From Flavobacterium flabelliforme (GTDB lineage: Bacteria > Bacteroidota > Bacteroidia > Flavobacteriales > Flavobacteriaceae), in the NCBI RefSeq assembly GCF_017948675.1, contig NZ_JAGFBU010000001.1, forward strand, positions 1,116,001-1,180,000: DNA of 64,000 bases, written 5' to 3'. A model generated the notes under the pieces. The model saw only the letters and a list, made by a program, of their open reading frames with translations, searched no databases and had not been told where the DNA came from. Position 1 is the first letter of the stretch; each line of letters begins with the position of its first letter. Positions 11,801-20,566 of this stretch are shown piece by piece. The position numbers were made by a program, and so were the translations under genes.

Positions 11801-12310
11801 ATAATTAATTCCTGGATTAATAGATAATAAAAAATTAGAAGGAATATTATCTAATGAAGGATCTGGATAATTCGTAATAACTTTCGCAGTATTCAAACCA
11901 CTCTTATAAAAGGCTAAATTTAATCCAAAAGTTAAGTTACTATCTTGATCTAATTCTACGTTTTGAGCAAAATTTAGGACACCTCCAAAGGTGGTTAAAA
12001 CTCCGTAATTTTGTTGAAATACACCCACAGAAACCCCTTGATTTTCTCTAAAACGACCTGAATAACCAAACAAATAAGTTTGAGGAGCATTATCGAATTG
12101 AACCCATTGTCTTTTGTTGTAAAAGCTAATAGTACTCCCTTGTTCCCGAACAAAACTAAAAGTTGGATTGATTAAAAAGCGATTAAATTTTAATGAATTT
12201 CTGATTGGTAATGTAAACGAAACAACTCCATCCTCTTTGACTATGTCTTGAGAATAGAGTATTTGATTTGAAACGTAAAAAAAGATAATGAATAGTAAAA
12301 GTTTCTTCAT
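8816..12310 (-). CDS. PorP/SprF-family T9SS protein with long Ala/Lys/Glu stalk
   Basis: Of 1164 residues, 1 to about 310 form a signal peptide and a PorP/SprF-like outer-membrane beta barrel (INPTFSFVREQG, ending in LAYKFKSNKYY). Residues ~335-860 are an uninterrupted Ala/Lys/Glu/Asp heptad-like coiled coil of near-identical units (AKAAALAKEKQ, KLDAAAKIKAE). The last ~150 residues include an ESxxGQKDLLSKLD segment and an SPOR-like end (GGYYLVLAVHSD, KYFIYFTKFDSIEEA). SprF is needed for export or assembly of its cognate SprB adhesin in F. johnsoniae, and a giant SprB-repeat gene follows here. The start lies one base after the stop of the upstream gene, so translation is likely coupled. The stalk is far longer than in a minimal SprF, so this is a SprF-like fusion rather than sprF itself. 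Confidence 0.87.
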   Translation of the reverse strand: MKKLLLFIIFFYVSNQILYSQDIVKEDGVVSFTLPIRNSLKFNRFLINPTFSFVREQGSTISFYNKRQWVQFDNAPQTYLFGYSGRFRENQGVSVGVFQQNYGVLTTFGGVLNFAQNVELDQDSNLTFGLNLAFYKSGLNTAKVITNYPDPSLDNIPSNFLLSINPGINYGTAFLDFGASINNVFLYNIKTSKMVQDDPEKSIELHAMHTGYLETNGFFDRSKFSALVRTELKKEKTVIAGLVMFAIPSGVWAQGGYNTLYGMSGGLGLNLTPKISIEYNYEKATGSLSNFGSSHEISLAYKFKSNKYYQDDDEIEGAIINTTQAPKNIASKPKPAVAPKNNAVADAKAKLEAENKAKAAVLAQARADAAAKLKANEDAKAKLAAEAQAKLAAVAQAKADADAKIKADAAAKAAALAQPKQTENDRIKEAQAKAAALAQAKLDAEAKVKADADARAKALAQAKAATLAKEKLDAAARIKAESDAKLSAEAQAKAAALAKEKQESDAQAKAAAALAKEKLDAAAKVKADADAKLSAEAQAKAAALAKEKQETDAQGKAAAALAKEKLDAAAKIKAESDAKLAAEAQLKAAALAKEKQEADAKLSAEAQAKAAALAKEKQEADAQAKAAAILAKEKLDAAAKIKAEADAKLAAEAQLKAAALAKEKQEADAQAKAAAILAKEKLDAEAKIKAEADAKLAAEAQAKAAALAKEKQEAAVKIKADTDAKLATEAQAKAAALAQQKLEAEAKAKAIADAKLVADAQAKAAAQAKEKLEAEAKAKAIVDAKLAAEAQARATALAKEKVEAEAKAKLAAEANAKLAAEAQAKADIENKSRLALEAQAKAAALVQEKLDAEAKLAADAKAKAIALAQEKNILEGKDDNARAMKDLSQFITESESGQKDLLSKLDATVAERDKELNDLKEENDLSDKGIFKEPKPFKSISAQNNALAALQASIAELNKSQNNKIVSLENLYNERLKKGNKNDPTTLYYLKTIEALKADQAKVLQTNTNLLASLEKIKVETEIEKKRRIKRASFENDQGRYANDMATLKRIKETTPLSKEVFKPQDFNYGEEQSNMQIIKSIKNVEGGYYLVLAVHSDVAKRDEFLRKVVAAGEKNINFFYDVNTSKYFIYFTKFDSIEEAKQVQDSKGNKPYNGKMVMVRVEN
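9690..11290 (-). repeat. Tandem DNA repeats encoding the Ala-rich stalk
   Basis: Units of about 144 bp (48 residues), themselves made of ~11-15 residue sub-units, repeat with high DNA identity, most clearly in 10250-10860 where the CTGCATCTAATTTTTC segment recurs about every 144 bp. Such an array can change length by slippage or recombination. Read antisense it gives spurious Ala/Ser/Cys-rich ORFs, which are not genes. Confidence 0.85.
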
Positions 12311-12311
12311 A

Positions 12312-13760
12312 TTATTTAATCAAAGTTATAGAACCTTTTTTTACTTTTTTATCTTTTGTTGTAATAATGTAATAAAAGACTGGGTTTATATTTTTGAAAT
12401 CCATAGAGCTTTCGGGCCAATTATTTTGATAATTATCAGTTTTTAAAACTTGTTTCCCTGAAGCGCTTATTATCTGAACTTCAGTATTAGTTCCTCCTAA
12501 ATATTCTTGCGGAATAACCCAAGTATCATTTATATCATCTCCATTAGGACTAATAAGATTTGGTATTGAAGTTACACTTGCGTCTATAATAGGATACTTA
12601 AATGTAAAATTAAATGTTTTAGTAGATGCACAACCCGTAGCTTGATTTATTACCAGACTATAATCTCCTGCATTTGTAATATCATAACTATTTGTTGTAG
12701 CTGCAGGCACTATTATTCCATTTTTAAACCATTGAAAAGTAGGATTTATAGCTGTAGTAGTGGCAATAACAGTTTTTGACTCTCCCTCTTGTAGTGTAAC
12801 TACATCTGGGATATTTATACTGCTGTTAAATTGGATTTCTTGTAAATTTATTATTGAAGTATTAACACAGCCACCCAAATCAACTTTAACAGAATAGGAA
12901 CCCGCTTTATTGGCATCATAAGTGATTGCAGTTGCTCCATTTATTGCCACATCATCAAGATACCATTGATAACTATTTGCTACTTGACTTGTTAAAGTTG
13001 TTGCTCCTTGTGAAGCACAAAAAGGATTTCCTTTACTTGAGGTAATATTTGAAATTTGAACAGATGCAGACTCAACTCTTACACGATTGGAATAAGAATT
13101 AGAAGTACAAGAACCATAATTGGTTTCTACATAATAAGTACCCGGTTGATTTACCGACAGACTGGTTGTAGTTCCCACTAAAATAGGATTAGGTAAAGCT
13201 TCCTTGAACCACTTATAAGTTAAAGAGGGATATTTAAGAGGAGAATCATTTGTACCAGTACCTGGATTATCAATTTTTAAAACATAACTACCCCCTGAAC
13301 AATAACTGGCTGTAGCCACAAAATTATTGATTGAAAAAGGACTGTTTTGAATTTGATAGTAGGCTGAGAAAGAAACAGATTCTGCGCTTGTTTTTGCAGG
13401 GTTAGTACTTCTTACTCTGATTTTATAATTTTCTCCACCCGTATTTTGAGGAAAAGAAAATTTTAAACTTCCTTTAGAAGTAGTTATTGCACCTGGATTA
13501 CTGCTAACAAGAATAACAGCACTAGAGAATGAGCCATTAGCATCCGACAATTCTACAATAAATTGATTACTGGGATTTAATGCCGATTGTGGCGAAAAGC
13601 TAAATTCAACTTTAAATGGAGCAGTTGAATTATAAGACTCATCTGCACAAACTTGTGTAAAGTTAAGTACAGGTGAGCCTATAGATATTTGAGAATATGT
13701 AGTGCTAATTGATAAAAACAGCACTAAAAGTAATAAACACGAAAAATATTTTTTTACCAT
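12312..13760 (-). CDS. Secreted Ig-like protein with type B T9SS sorting domain
   Basis: The 482 residues begin with a signal peptide (residues 1-23, ending TTYSQ). Several Ig/PKD-like modules follow, with the YKWFKE, YQWYLDD and FQWFKNG signatures common in Bacteroidota surface proteins. The C-terminal ~85 residues match the gliding-motility-associated CHU_C / type B sorting domain (SPNGDDINDTW near residue 405, then FYYIITTKDKKVKKGSITLIK-like end). It is expected to be moved to the cell surface by the T9SS. The stop codon is one base from the start of the SprF-like gene, so the two are co-transcribed. PorP/SprF proteins often pair with a neighbouring type B-sorted protein, so this may be the direct partner. 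A TATATTTG -7 element sits upstream at 13801-13808, without a clear -33. Confidence 0.88.
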   Translation of the reverse strand: MVKKYFSCLLLLVLFLSISTTYSQISIGSPVLNFTQVCADESYNSTAPFKVEFSFSPQSALNPSNQFIVELSDANGSFSSAVILVSSNPGAITTSKGSLKFSFPQNTGGENYKIRVRSTNPAKTSAESVSFSAYYQIQNSPFSINNFVATASYCSGGSYVLKIDNPGTGTNDSPLKYPSLTYKWFKEALPNPILVGTTTSLSVNQPGTYYVETNYGSCTSNSYSNRVRVESASVQISNITSSKGNPFCASQGATTLTSQVANSYQWYLDDVAINGATAITYDANKAGSYSVKVDLGGCVNTSIINLQEIQFNSSINIPDVVTLQEGESKTVIATTTAINPTFQWFKNGIIVPAATTNSYDITNAGDYSLVINQATGCASTKTFNFTFKYPIIDASVTSIPNLISPNGDDINDTWVIPQEYLGGTNTEVQIISASGKQVLKTDNYQNNWPESSMDFKNINPVFYYIITTKDKKVKKGSITLIK

Positions 13761-13869
13761 GGGAGCAATAGCTGAACTCTTCTTAATATAGTATAACTAA
13801 CAAATATAACTTAGTGAAAAAAAAGGAATCCCTACATAAGTTAAAATTCACACTATTTTCAATTGAAAA

Positions 13870-15162
13870 CTATTTATCTACATTAGAAGCAACAATTTTT
13901 CCAATTTTCAATCTGAAGTCTGGTCTTTTGTTATTTAAGAAGTCAATAAAGGTTTCGTTGTTATCGCTTTTAGAATAAAAATTAGCGAATGAACTATTAC
14001 CATACCAACCTTCTAAATCTTCGTTATTAGTATTAAACTCTGTAAATATATTTCCGTTACAGAAATTAAAATACATGTGTTCAAATTTAATTCTTTTTAG
14101 ATTTTTGTCATTAATTTCAATTTTACTATCTAACAAAACAGCTGGATTAAAACCTGATATTACTGTTTTTCTACATTCTAAAGATGAATTTTCCGAAACA
14201 TAAATAGCCTCTTTAATCAAACCTGAAGCGATATCAACAGCAATGTTTTCACTACCATTTACTAAAGTAAGGTTTGTAGCTACAACTAATGTTTGTTTTT
14301 TTGCAAAATCTACTTCATCTTTAGTAGTGTAAGAAGCAACATCTAAACATCTTGAACCATTTTGATTAGATAAAAACGAAGAACGAATCGCTAATGAATT
14401 ATCAATTTGGCATTGTGTACCATAATTAAATTTGTAGTCATTACTGCTAGATTTAAAAGAAACTAGTTTATTCAATTTCACTTCTCCTCCTAAAACTTCA
14501 AAAGAATCACCTCCTGAAAAACTAACCATAACATTTTCAACTACAGTTTTATTTCCTACTCCACATAACAATAAAGAATTAAAATTCTCTGTACCTTTTA
14601 ATTTTGCACCTGCAAATTCTATTCTTACAAATCTTAAAATTCCTGAATTACTTGCAGCGTTAGTTCCACCGAAAGCAGTTAACGCAGGATTAAGTTCAAA
14701 ATTGGCTGCTGAAACACCACCAAATCTATTTATAGGTGCATCTCCTAATAAAATTATTCCTCCCCAATCTCCAGCTTTTTTCAAGCTTTTGTTAGAAGTA
14801 AAAACAATAGGATCTGTATCTAAACCATCTGCTATTAAAGTAGCTCCTTTAGTAATTACTAAAGATGCTTTTGATTCAGAATCACAAATAATTACTGTTC
14901 CCGGATCAATTGTAAGTGTAGCATTATTTGTTACGTATACATTTCCTTGTAATAAGTAAATATTTTTCTTTTCTAATTTTGTATTTACAGAAATATTACC
15001 AGCTAAAATTCTGTTGGCTTCTCCGTATTCTTGTTTATTAGGCTTAAAATCTGTCCAATTGTTTAACCAATTATTAGATCCTATTATTCCTTTTTCCTGT
15101 TGTGCAGTAACACTTCCAGCTATCAAAAGAAACACGCCAATAAGTTTAGTAATGTTTTTCAT
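13870..15162 (-). CDS. Exported right-handed beta-helix-like protein
   Basis: The 430 residues start with a signal peptide (MKNITKLIGVFLLIAGSVTAQ). The pattern NVYVTNNATLTIDPGTVI, then GATLIADG, DPIVFTSN and GGIILLGDAPIN is typical of Bacteroidota parallel beta-helix proteins whose rungs begin with a stacked-Asn/hydrophobic ladder. No catalytic signature and no T9SS sorting domain is visible at the C-terminus. It lies between the small 146-residue exported protein and the type B-sorted protein, all on the same strand with short gaps, so it is probably part of the same surface locus. Its substrate or partner is unknown. Confidence 0.7.
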   Translation of the reverse strand: MKNITKLIGVFLLIAGSVTAQQEKGIIGSNNWLNNWTDFKPNKQEYGEANRILAGNISVNTKLEKKNIYLLQGNVYVTNNATLTIDPGTVIICDSESKASLVITKGATLIADGLDTDPIVFTSNKSLKKAGDWGGIILLGDAPINRFGGVSAANFELNPALTAFGGTNAASNSGILRFVRIEFAGAKLKGTENFNSLLLCGVGNKTVVENVMVSFSGGDSFEVLGGEVKLNKLVSFKSSSNDYKFNYGTQCQIDNSLAIRSSFLSNQNGSRCLDVASYTTKDEVDFAKKQTLVVATNLTLVNGSENIAVDIASGLIKEAIYVSENSSLECRKTVISGFNPAVLLDSKIEINDKNLKRIKFEHMYFNFCNGNIFTEFNTNNEDLEGWYGNSSFANFYSKSDNNETFIDFLNNKRPDFRLKIGKIVASNVDK

Positions 15163-15234
15163 AATATTATTAATAAAGGGTTATTTTTTTTACTGATTTT
15201 AATTTTAATCTTAATCTAAAACGGATTATATGAA

Positions 15235-15675
15235 CTACAACTCGTTAAATTCATGAAGCGATTTCATTGTATTTTCATAGAACAAAATAGCCGCAATTAA
15301 ATTATCCTTATCCGAATAAGGCAACATTCGTCTTTGAAAATCTACAGTCAATGCTAGAAATGCAGTAGTACCTTCTACTTGCGCTTCCATCGATTTTTTG
15401 TTTTCTGCATTATTAGGTATACCTATGTCTGTAATAGTAACTCCTGGTTTAGTAGCTAATGCAATATAAGGTAATATTTTAACAAGAACTTGTATTCGTT
15501 CAACATATAATTCCAAAAGCTCTCCTTTTTGCATACCTCTCAATTCATCCAAACCGTGATATTTTTTAATGGATGCGCTTGAACTAATAATACTTCTTGG
15601 AGCATTTTTATTTTGTGAAAAACCCAAACTGGCAGTGAATAAAAAAACACTTAAAAAAATAATTTTAGTCTTCAT
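15235..15675 (-). CDS. Small exported protein of unknown function
   Basis: The 146-residue product has a clear signal peptide (residues 1-20, ending GFSQ) and a mostly helical mature part (HGLDELRGMQKGELLELYVER, FLALTVDFQRRMLPY). I do not recognise the family. It is the first gene of the leftward surface cluster and has the best promoter of that cluster just upstream, so it may be the promoter-proximal gene of an operon continuing into the beta-helix gene 72 bp away. Confidence 0.7.
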   Translation of the reverse strand: MKTKIIFLSVFLFTASLGFSQNKNAPRSIISSSASIKKYHGLDELRGMQKGELLELYVERIQVLVKILPYIALATKPGVTITDIGIPNNAENKKSMEAQVEGTTAFLALTVDFQRRMLPYSDKDNLIAAILFYENTMKSLHEFNEL

Positions 15676-15706
15676 ACTTAATATAAAATAGTTAATATTA
15701 TCAAAA

Positions 15707-15736
15707 CAAAAGTAACAAATTAAAATTAATTTACAA
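15707..15736 (-). promoter_or_regulatory. Bacteroidota-type promoter for the surface cluster
   Basis: Read on the minus strand: TTG (15736-15734), 19 bases, then TACTTTTG (15714-15707). This matches the flavobacterial -33/-7 consensus (TTG, TAnnTTTG) and lies 31 bases upstream of the start codon at 15675. Confidence 0.65.
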
Positions 15737-16509
15737 CATTTATTAACAATCGTTGGTTAAAAAAGTATTATCAAAACGCTCGTATCACAAGCCATACGTA
15801 TTAAACAAACGAAACTTACAGTATGTTAAAATTTTTAACAATTAAAAAATGTAAGAATAATAAACACAAAAAAACAGAAAAGAGGATTAGTTACCTTATA
15901 ATAATCTCAAAACCAAATTGATTTCTGGTTATAAAAATAGTATTATTTAATTGCAAAAAAAAGATAGTTTAAACTTAAACAAGCATTTACATGCTTAAAA
16001 ACTAAATGATTTTTAACAACCAAATTAAGAACGCTAACTCTACACATTCAATTTCATTACTTAATATTGCAATACTAAGGTTTTATATAGAATGATGCAA
16101 TTTTTTTTATTGTTAATTAATTAAATTTAAGCAAAAAAAGGTAAATAAACTAAATATGACATTCCAAAAACATCATAAATATTTTAATTTATGATAGGTA
16201 AATGCATTAAAATTTTAACGACAAAACATCTATTAATTGTTGGGGGAAACAAAAATAATTTAAATAAAACCAGGACAAATAATCCAATTGGCTAAAAAAA
16301 CAATCAAATTAAAATATTAACTCTTAATAGATTGAAGTTTTTAAATACATCACAATTAAAACTATAAAAACTAGCGTAGTAATAAAAATTCAATGCTTTT
16401 TTGATAACAAAAGAGAAAATACTTTAAAGCAGTCAAAAAAATATTTATAGCAGGAATTTTGAACCTGTAAACTTTGCCTTATATAATTTTAGCCTATACC
16501 ATTTTCTAT
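15737..16509. other. Long AT-rich divergent intergenic region
   Basis: About 770 bases between the leftward surface cluster and rightward holB. It holds scattered short A/T runs and a weak inverted pair (AACCAAATTG / GGTT near 15912-15936). I see no ORF with coding character, no RNA gene and no long repeat. It may carry regulatory sites I cannot define. Confidence 0.6.
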
Positions 16510-16517
16510 TATCTTTG
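16510..16517 (+). promoter_or_regulatory. -7 element directly before holB
   Basis: TATCTTTG-type -7 box (TTATCTTTG; 16510-16517 fits TAnnTTTG) only four bases from the ATG at 16522. No TTG lies at the usual upstream spacing. If used, the transcript would start at or near the start codon (leaderless). Confidence 0.45.
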
Positions 16518-16521
16518 CTTT

Positions 16522-17670
16522 ATGCAATTTTCAGAAATTTTAGGGCAAGATCATATTAAAAACCATTTAACAAAAAGTGCCGATTTAGGCCGAATTCCGC
16601 ACGCACAATTATTTGTTGGTCCAGAAGGAAGTGGAACATTAGCTATGGCAATTGCTTATGCTCAGTACATTATCTGCAACAATATCAATAGCCAAAATGA
16701 GGGAGAAAACTTGGCTTGTAATCTAAAATTCCAAAAAATTTCACATCCTGATTTACATTTTATCTATCCAACAGTCAGCACAGAAGATGTAAAAACTAAG
16801 CCAAAAAGTATTGACTTTATAGCGGAATGGAGACTGTTTTTAGAACAAAACATATATGGAAGTCTTTTTGATTGGTACCAAGTTTTAGGGGTAAAAAATA
16901 AGCAAGGAGAAATTAGAGTCGATGATGCGCAAGAAATTCTTAAATTATTGGCGCTAAAATCTTTTGAAGGTGGACACAAAATCGTTATTATTTGGATGGC
17001 CGATAAGCTAAACATTGCTGCATCTAATAAATTATTAAAACTACTTGAAGAGCCAACAGATAAGACTGTTTTTATATTGATATCCGAAAATGAAGAAGAT
17101 ATTATACAAACCATTCGCTCACGATGTCAAGTATTACATTTTAATGGCTTACCCGAAAACATAATTTCAGAAGCTTTAATTTCTAATGAAAATGCAGATC
17201 CCAAAACGGCTTTAAAAATAGCTCATCAAGCACAAGGAAACTATAACAAAGCGATTCAGTTATTACAACCCGATAGCGAGACCACTTTTTTCGAAAAATG
17301 GTTTGTAGATTGGGTCCGTGCAGCTTTTAGAGCCAAAGGAAATGCTGCTGCAATACAAGATCTTATTCAATGGAGTGAACAAATCGCTGCTTTAGGAAGA
17401 GAAACACAGAAAAAATTTCTTCATTTTTGTATTGATATGTTTCGCCAAGCTTTGTTACTGAATTATCAAACACCTAAATTAGTCTATATAGAACCTCAAG
17501 TCGAAAAGTTCAAATTAGAAAATTTTGCGCCTTTTGTAAATGGCAACAACATTAATGACATTTTTAAAGAACTTTCAGATGCTATGTATCATATCGAGCG
17601 CAATGGAAACGCAAAAATTATTTTAACCGATTTATCAATCAAACTAACCCGTTTAATTCACAAAAAATAA
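16522..17670 (+). CDS. holB: DNA polymerase III subunit delta' (clamp loader)
   Basis: The 382-residue protein matches the delta' subunit of the clamp loader, which with DnaX and delta loads the beta clamp at replication forks. It begins FSEILGQDHIKNHL. A P-loop-like GPEGSGTLAMA at ~33-43 lacks the GK[ST] lysine, as expected for the non-ATPase delta' role. The NKLLKLLEEP segment and the IRSRCQVLHF motif (SRC arginine-finger motif that completes the neighbouring ATP site) are present. The frame extends upstream to a TTG at 16474, but the ATG at 16522 begins exactly where family homology begins and follows a -7 box. The DoxX-like gene starts 4 bases after its stop. Confidence 0.92.
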   Translation: MQFSEILGQDHIKNHLTKSADLGRIPHAQLFVGPEGSGTLAMAIAYAQYIICNNINSQNEGENLACNLKFQKISHPDLHFIYPTVSTEDVKTKPKSIDFIAEWRLFLEQNIYGSLFDWYQVLGVKNKQGEIRVDDAQEILKLLALKSFEGGHKIVIIWMADKLNIAASNKLLKLLEEPTDKTVFILISENEEDIIQTIRSRCQVLHFNGLPENIISEALISNENADPKTALKIAHQAQGNYNKAIQLLQPDSETTFFEKWFVDWVRAAFRAKGNAAAIQDLIQWSEQIAALGRETQKKFLHFCIDMFRQALLLNYQTPKLVYIEPQVEKFKLENFAPFVNGNNINDIFKELSDAMYHIERNGNAKIILTDLSIKLTRLIHKK

Positions 17671-17674
17671 AAAA

Positions 17675-18058
17675 ATGAACAACATTACTTCTATTTTAAT
17701 TTTAATTTTTTTAGCTATAACATTTCTACAGTCAGGCTACGATAAACTTTTTAACTGGAAAGACAACGTAGATTGGCTAAAAGGTCATTTTGCAAAAACA
17801 CCCTTAAAAAATAATGTTCCTTTAGCATTAGCGAACATTTTAGTATTAGAACTCATCGCCGGAATTTTATGCGTCGTAGGATGCGTTCAACTAGTGGTGA
17901 ATAACGGAAGGCTTTTTGGTTTTTATGGAGCCGTTTTTTCATGTATTACCTTATTAATGCTGCTTTTTGGTCAGCGCTTGGCTAAAGATTACGATGGAGC
18001 AAGAACAATAGTTATCTATTTTATACCCGCTATATTAGCTGTTTATTGGTTAAACTAA
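17675..18058 (+). CDS. DoxX-like four-helix membrane protein
   Basis: The 127 residues contain four predicted transmembrane helices, with the LQSGYDKLFNW start and the DYDGARTIVIYFIPAI end typical of the small DoxX-related family in Flavobacteriia. The biochemical role of these proteins is not settled; related DoxX proteins associate with membrane redox enzymes. It starts 4 bases after holB, so the two are likely one transcript. Confidence 0.8.
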   Translation: MNNITSILILIFLAITFLQSGYDKLFNWKDNVDWLKGHFAKTPLKNNVPLALANILVLELIAGILCVVGCVQLVVNNGRLFGFYGAVFSCITLLMLLFGQRLAKDYDGARTIVIYFIPAILAVYWLN

Positions 18059-18092
18059 AAATAAATTACAAAAAATTACATTGACAATACAA

Positions 18093-18602
18093 ATGACACC
18101 AAAACATCCTTCAGAGTCTTTGACTATACTAACAGATTTAGTTTTACCAAGTGAAACAAATCCTTTAAACAATCTTTTTGGCGGTGAATTATTAGCACGT
18201 ATGGATCGTGCAGCAAGTATTGCAGCAGGAAGACATTCTCGCAGAATTACCGTTACAGCCTCCGTAAATCACGTAGCTTTTAACAGAGCAATTCCTTTGG
18301 GAAGTGTAGTAAATGTGGAAGCAAAAGTTTCCCGATCTTTCAAGAGTTCAATGGAAATTTATATTGATGTTTGGGTAGAAGACAGACAATCAGGAAATCG
18401 TGCAAAAGCTAATGAAGCAATATACACTTTTGTGGCCGTAGATGATACAGGAAGACCGGTTGAAGTTCCCCAGATAATACCCGAAACTGAACTCGAAAAA
18501 GAACGTTTTGATGCAGCGCTGCGACGCAAACAACTGAGTTTAGTTTTGGCAGGAAAAATGAATCCACAAGATGCTACAGAGTTAAAAGCATTATTCGTTT
18601 AA
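18093..18602 (+). CDS. Acyl-CoA thioesterase (hotdog fold)
   Basis: A YciA/BACH-type single hotdog domain of 169 residues that hydrolyses acyl-CoA to free acid and CoA. Visible features are the NPLNNLFGGELLARMD segment (Asn and Gly-Gly of the CoA/active-site helix, residues ~22-37), TASVNHVAFNRAIPLG, and the KANEAIYTFVAVD strand. I chose the ATG at 18093; an in-frame TTG at 18081 would add four residues. It follows the DoxX-like gene by about 35 bases and could be on the same transcript. Confidence 0.9.
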   Translation: MTPKHPSESLTILTDLVLPSETNPLNNLFGGELLARMDRAASIAAGRHSRRITVTASVNHVAFNRAIPLGSVVNVEAKVSRSFKSSMEIYIDVWVEDRQSGNRAKANEAIYTFVAVDDTGRPVEVPQIIPETELEKERFDAALRRKQLSLVLAGKMNPQDATELKALFV

Positions 18603-18798
18603 ATATTAGCCTTATTTTTAATTAAAACTTAAGGTTTTAAAATATTTGATAAAGAGAATATTCACATTAAAAAAAGAAGTATTTTTACGAAAATATATAT
18701 TCTTGCAAAATTAGAATTTTCAGGATAATTACACATCCTGTCAGTTTCTTACAGTTATAAAATAATACAAATAGATGAAAGAAAAGGTAAAAGAGAAG

Positions 18799-19806
18799 AT
18801 GAGCACAGAAAAAGAAAACAAATTAAAAGCGTTACAACTTACGCTGGACAAACTAGATAAGACTTACGGAAAAGGAACTGTAATGAAAATGGGGGACAAA
18901 GCCATTGAGGAAGTAGAAACTATTTCATCAGGATCTTTGGGAATCGATTTAGCATTAGGAGTTGGTGGTTATCCAAGAGGAAGAATTATAGAAATTTACG
19001 GTCCAGAATCATCTGGAAAAACAACGCTAACACTTCATGCGATTGCAGAGGCGCAAAAAGCGGGAGGAATTGCTGCTTTTATTGATGCTGAACATGCATT
19101 TGATAGAAATTATGCTGAAAAATTAGGAGTAGATATTGAAAACTTAATCATTTCGCAACCAGACAATGGGGAACAAGCATTAGAAATTGCTGAAAACCTA
19201 ATTCGTTCAGGAGCAATTGATATTGTAGTTATTGACTCGGTTGCTGCTTTGACTCCAAAAAGTGAAATTGAAGGAGAAATGGGAGATTCTAAAATGGGTC
19301 TTCACGCTCGTTTGATGTCTCAAGCTTTAAGAAAGTTAACAGGAACAATTAGCAAAACAAACTGTACAGTTTTCTTTATCAACCAATTGAGAGAGAAAAT
19401 TGGAGTAATGTTTGGAAATCCAGAAACAACAACTGGAGGAAATGCATTGAAGTTTTACGCTTCGGTACGTTTAGATATTCGTCGTTCAACACAAATAAAA
19501 GATGGTGACAACGTAATTGGAAACAGAACCAAAGTTAAAATTGTAAAAAATAAAGTGGCTCCTCCTTTTAAAGTAGCCGAATTTGATATCATGTATGGTG
19601 AAGGGGTTTCTAAAACTGGTGAGATTTTAGATCTAGCGGTTGAATTTGAAATTATCAAAAAATCTGGTTCTTGGTTCAGTTATGGAGAAACTAAATTAGG
19701 ACAAGGTCGTGATGCTGTAAAATCTTTAATTAAAGATAATCCAGAATTAGCAGACGAATTAGAAATTAAAATAAAAGCAAGAATTAAAGAAATTGCAGAA
19801 GCATAA
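18799..19806 (+). CDS. recA: Recombinase RecA
   Basis: Strand-exchange ATPase for homologous recombination and SOS induction. Walker [10 protein letters not shown] lies near residue 68. [39 protein letters not shown] (Walker B and loop 1) and [30 protein letters not shown] (loop 2) are all intact. The ATG at 18799 gives 335 residues and matches the usual flavobacterial N-terminus ([20 protein letters not shown]). An in-frame ATG at 18775 would add eight Lys/Glu-rich residues. No recX follows. The gene ends in a strong terminator and is probably monocistronic. Confidence 0.97.
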   Translation: MSTEKENKLKALQLTLDKLDKTYGKGTVMKMGDKAIEEVETISSGSLGIDLALGVGGYPRGRIIEIYGPESSGKTTLTLHAIAEAQKAGGIAAFIDAEHAFDRNYAEKLGVDIENLIISQPDNGEQALEIAENLIRSGAIDIVVIDSVAALTPKSEIEGEMGDSKMGLHARLMSQALRKLTGTISKTNCTVFFINQLREKIGVMFGNPETTTGGNALKFYASVRLDIRRSTQIKDGDNVIGNRTKVKIVKNKVAPPFKVAEFDIMYGEGVSKTGEILDLAVEFEIIKKSGSWFSYGETKLGQGRDAVKSLIKDNPELADELEIKIKARIKEIAEA

Positions 19807-19828
19807 TTAAATTCATTGTACTCATAAA

Positions 19829-19860
19829 AATGCTCGGAAAACTTCCGAGCATTTTTTTTT
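19829..19860 (+). terminator. Rho-independent terminator of recA
   Basis: An 11-bp perfect stem (AATGCTCGGAA / TTCCGAGCATT, loop AAC) is followed by a run of T. From here to 20133 the sequence is AT-rich and I see no further defensible feature. Confidence 0.92.
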
Positions 19861-20133
19861 GAAAAAACTCCATAAAATTTTTTAAAGTACTTTGAAATAA
19901 AAGATAATAAATCTGTTGTTTATCCAAACTGAAAAAATATAAAGTATGACTAATTCAATATATGACAGATTGTTACACTATTTTTTTTATTTAATTTAGT
20001 AAATTTTAAGTACAATTCTATCCTTTCCATTTTTAATAAGGTTCATTAATTTTGATAAAAAAATAATGTTTCAAGCAACCTTTTTTATAATCTACACTCT
20101 TAAGATAGTAATGCATAAATTATTAACTAAAAA

Positions 20134-20556
20134 ATGAAAAAAATGAAAAAAATTGCACTGCTTTTAGTAGTCATTAGCACCTTAATAGGATGTACGCTTG
20201 ACAATGAAAATAAAGATACATACTCGTATTCTATATTACCAATTGATAGTTATACCCTTCCTGCTACTTTTAAATTAGGAGAAACCTATGCTATAAAATT
20301 AAAATACCAAAGACCTACAGCTTGTTATCTTTTTGAAGGTATTTACTATAATAAAAATTTAAATACTAGAACAATTGCGATACAAGCTGCAGTTAAAGAC
20401 AATCAAGCCTGCACCACTGAATTACCGCCATTATCAGAGGCATCCTTCAATTTTCAAGTAACGGCTACAGGATCTTATATTTTTAAATTTTACAAAGGAA
20501 AAGACGCTGAAAATAAAGACTTGTATGAAGAAGTAGTTGTACAAGTAACTCCATAA
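20134..20556 (+). CDS. Small lipoprotein upstream of ECF sigma gene
   Basis: The 140-residue protein has a lipoprotein signal (LLLVVISTLIGC, lipobox Cys at about residue 21) and a mature part that reads as a single beta-sandwich (FKLGETYAIKLKYQRPTACYLFEGIYY; SFNFQVTATGSYIFKFYKG). I know similar small lipoproteins in Flavobacterium but not their function. The sigma factor gene starts 10 bases after its stop, so it is probably the first gene of a three-gene operon with the sigma factor and its regulator. Confidence 0.75.
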   Translation: MKKMKKIALLLVVISTLIGCTLDNENKDTYSYSILPIDSYTLPATFKLGETYAIKLKYQRPTACYLFEGIYYNKNLNTRTIAIQAAVKDNQACTTELPPLSEASFNFQVTATGSYIFKFYKGKDAENKDLYEEVVVQVTP

Positions 20557-20566
20557 TATAAATTCT

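Noticed and set aside
15737..16473. Small RNA or hidden gene in the long intergenic region
   Set aside because: No stable long hairpin with T run, no full promoter on the plus strand and no coding pattern were visible.
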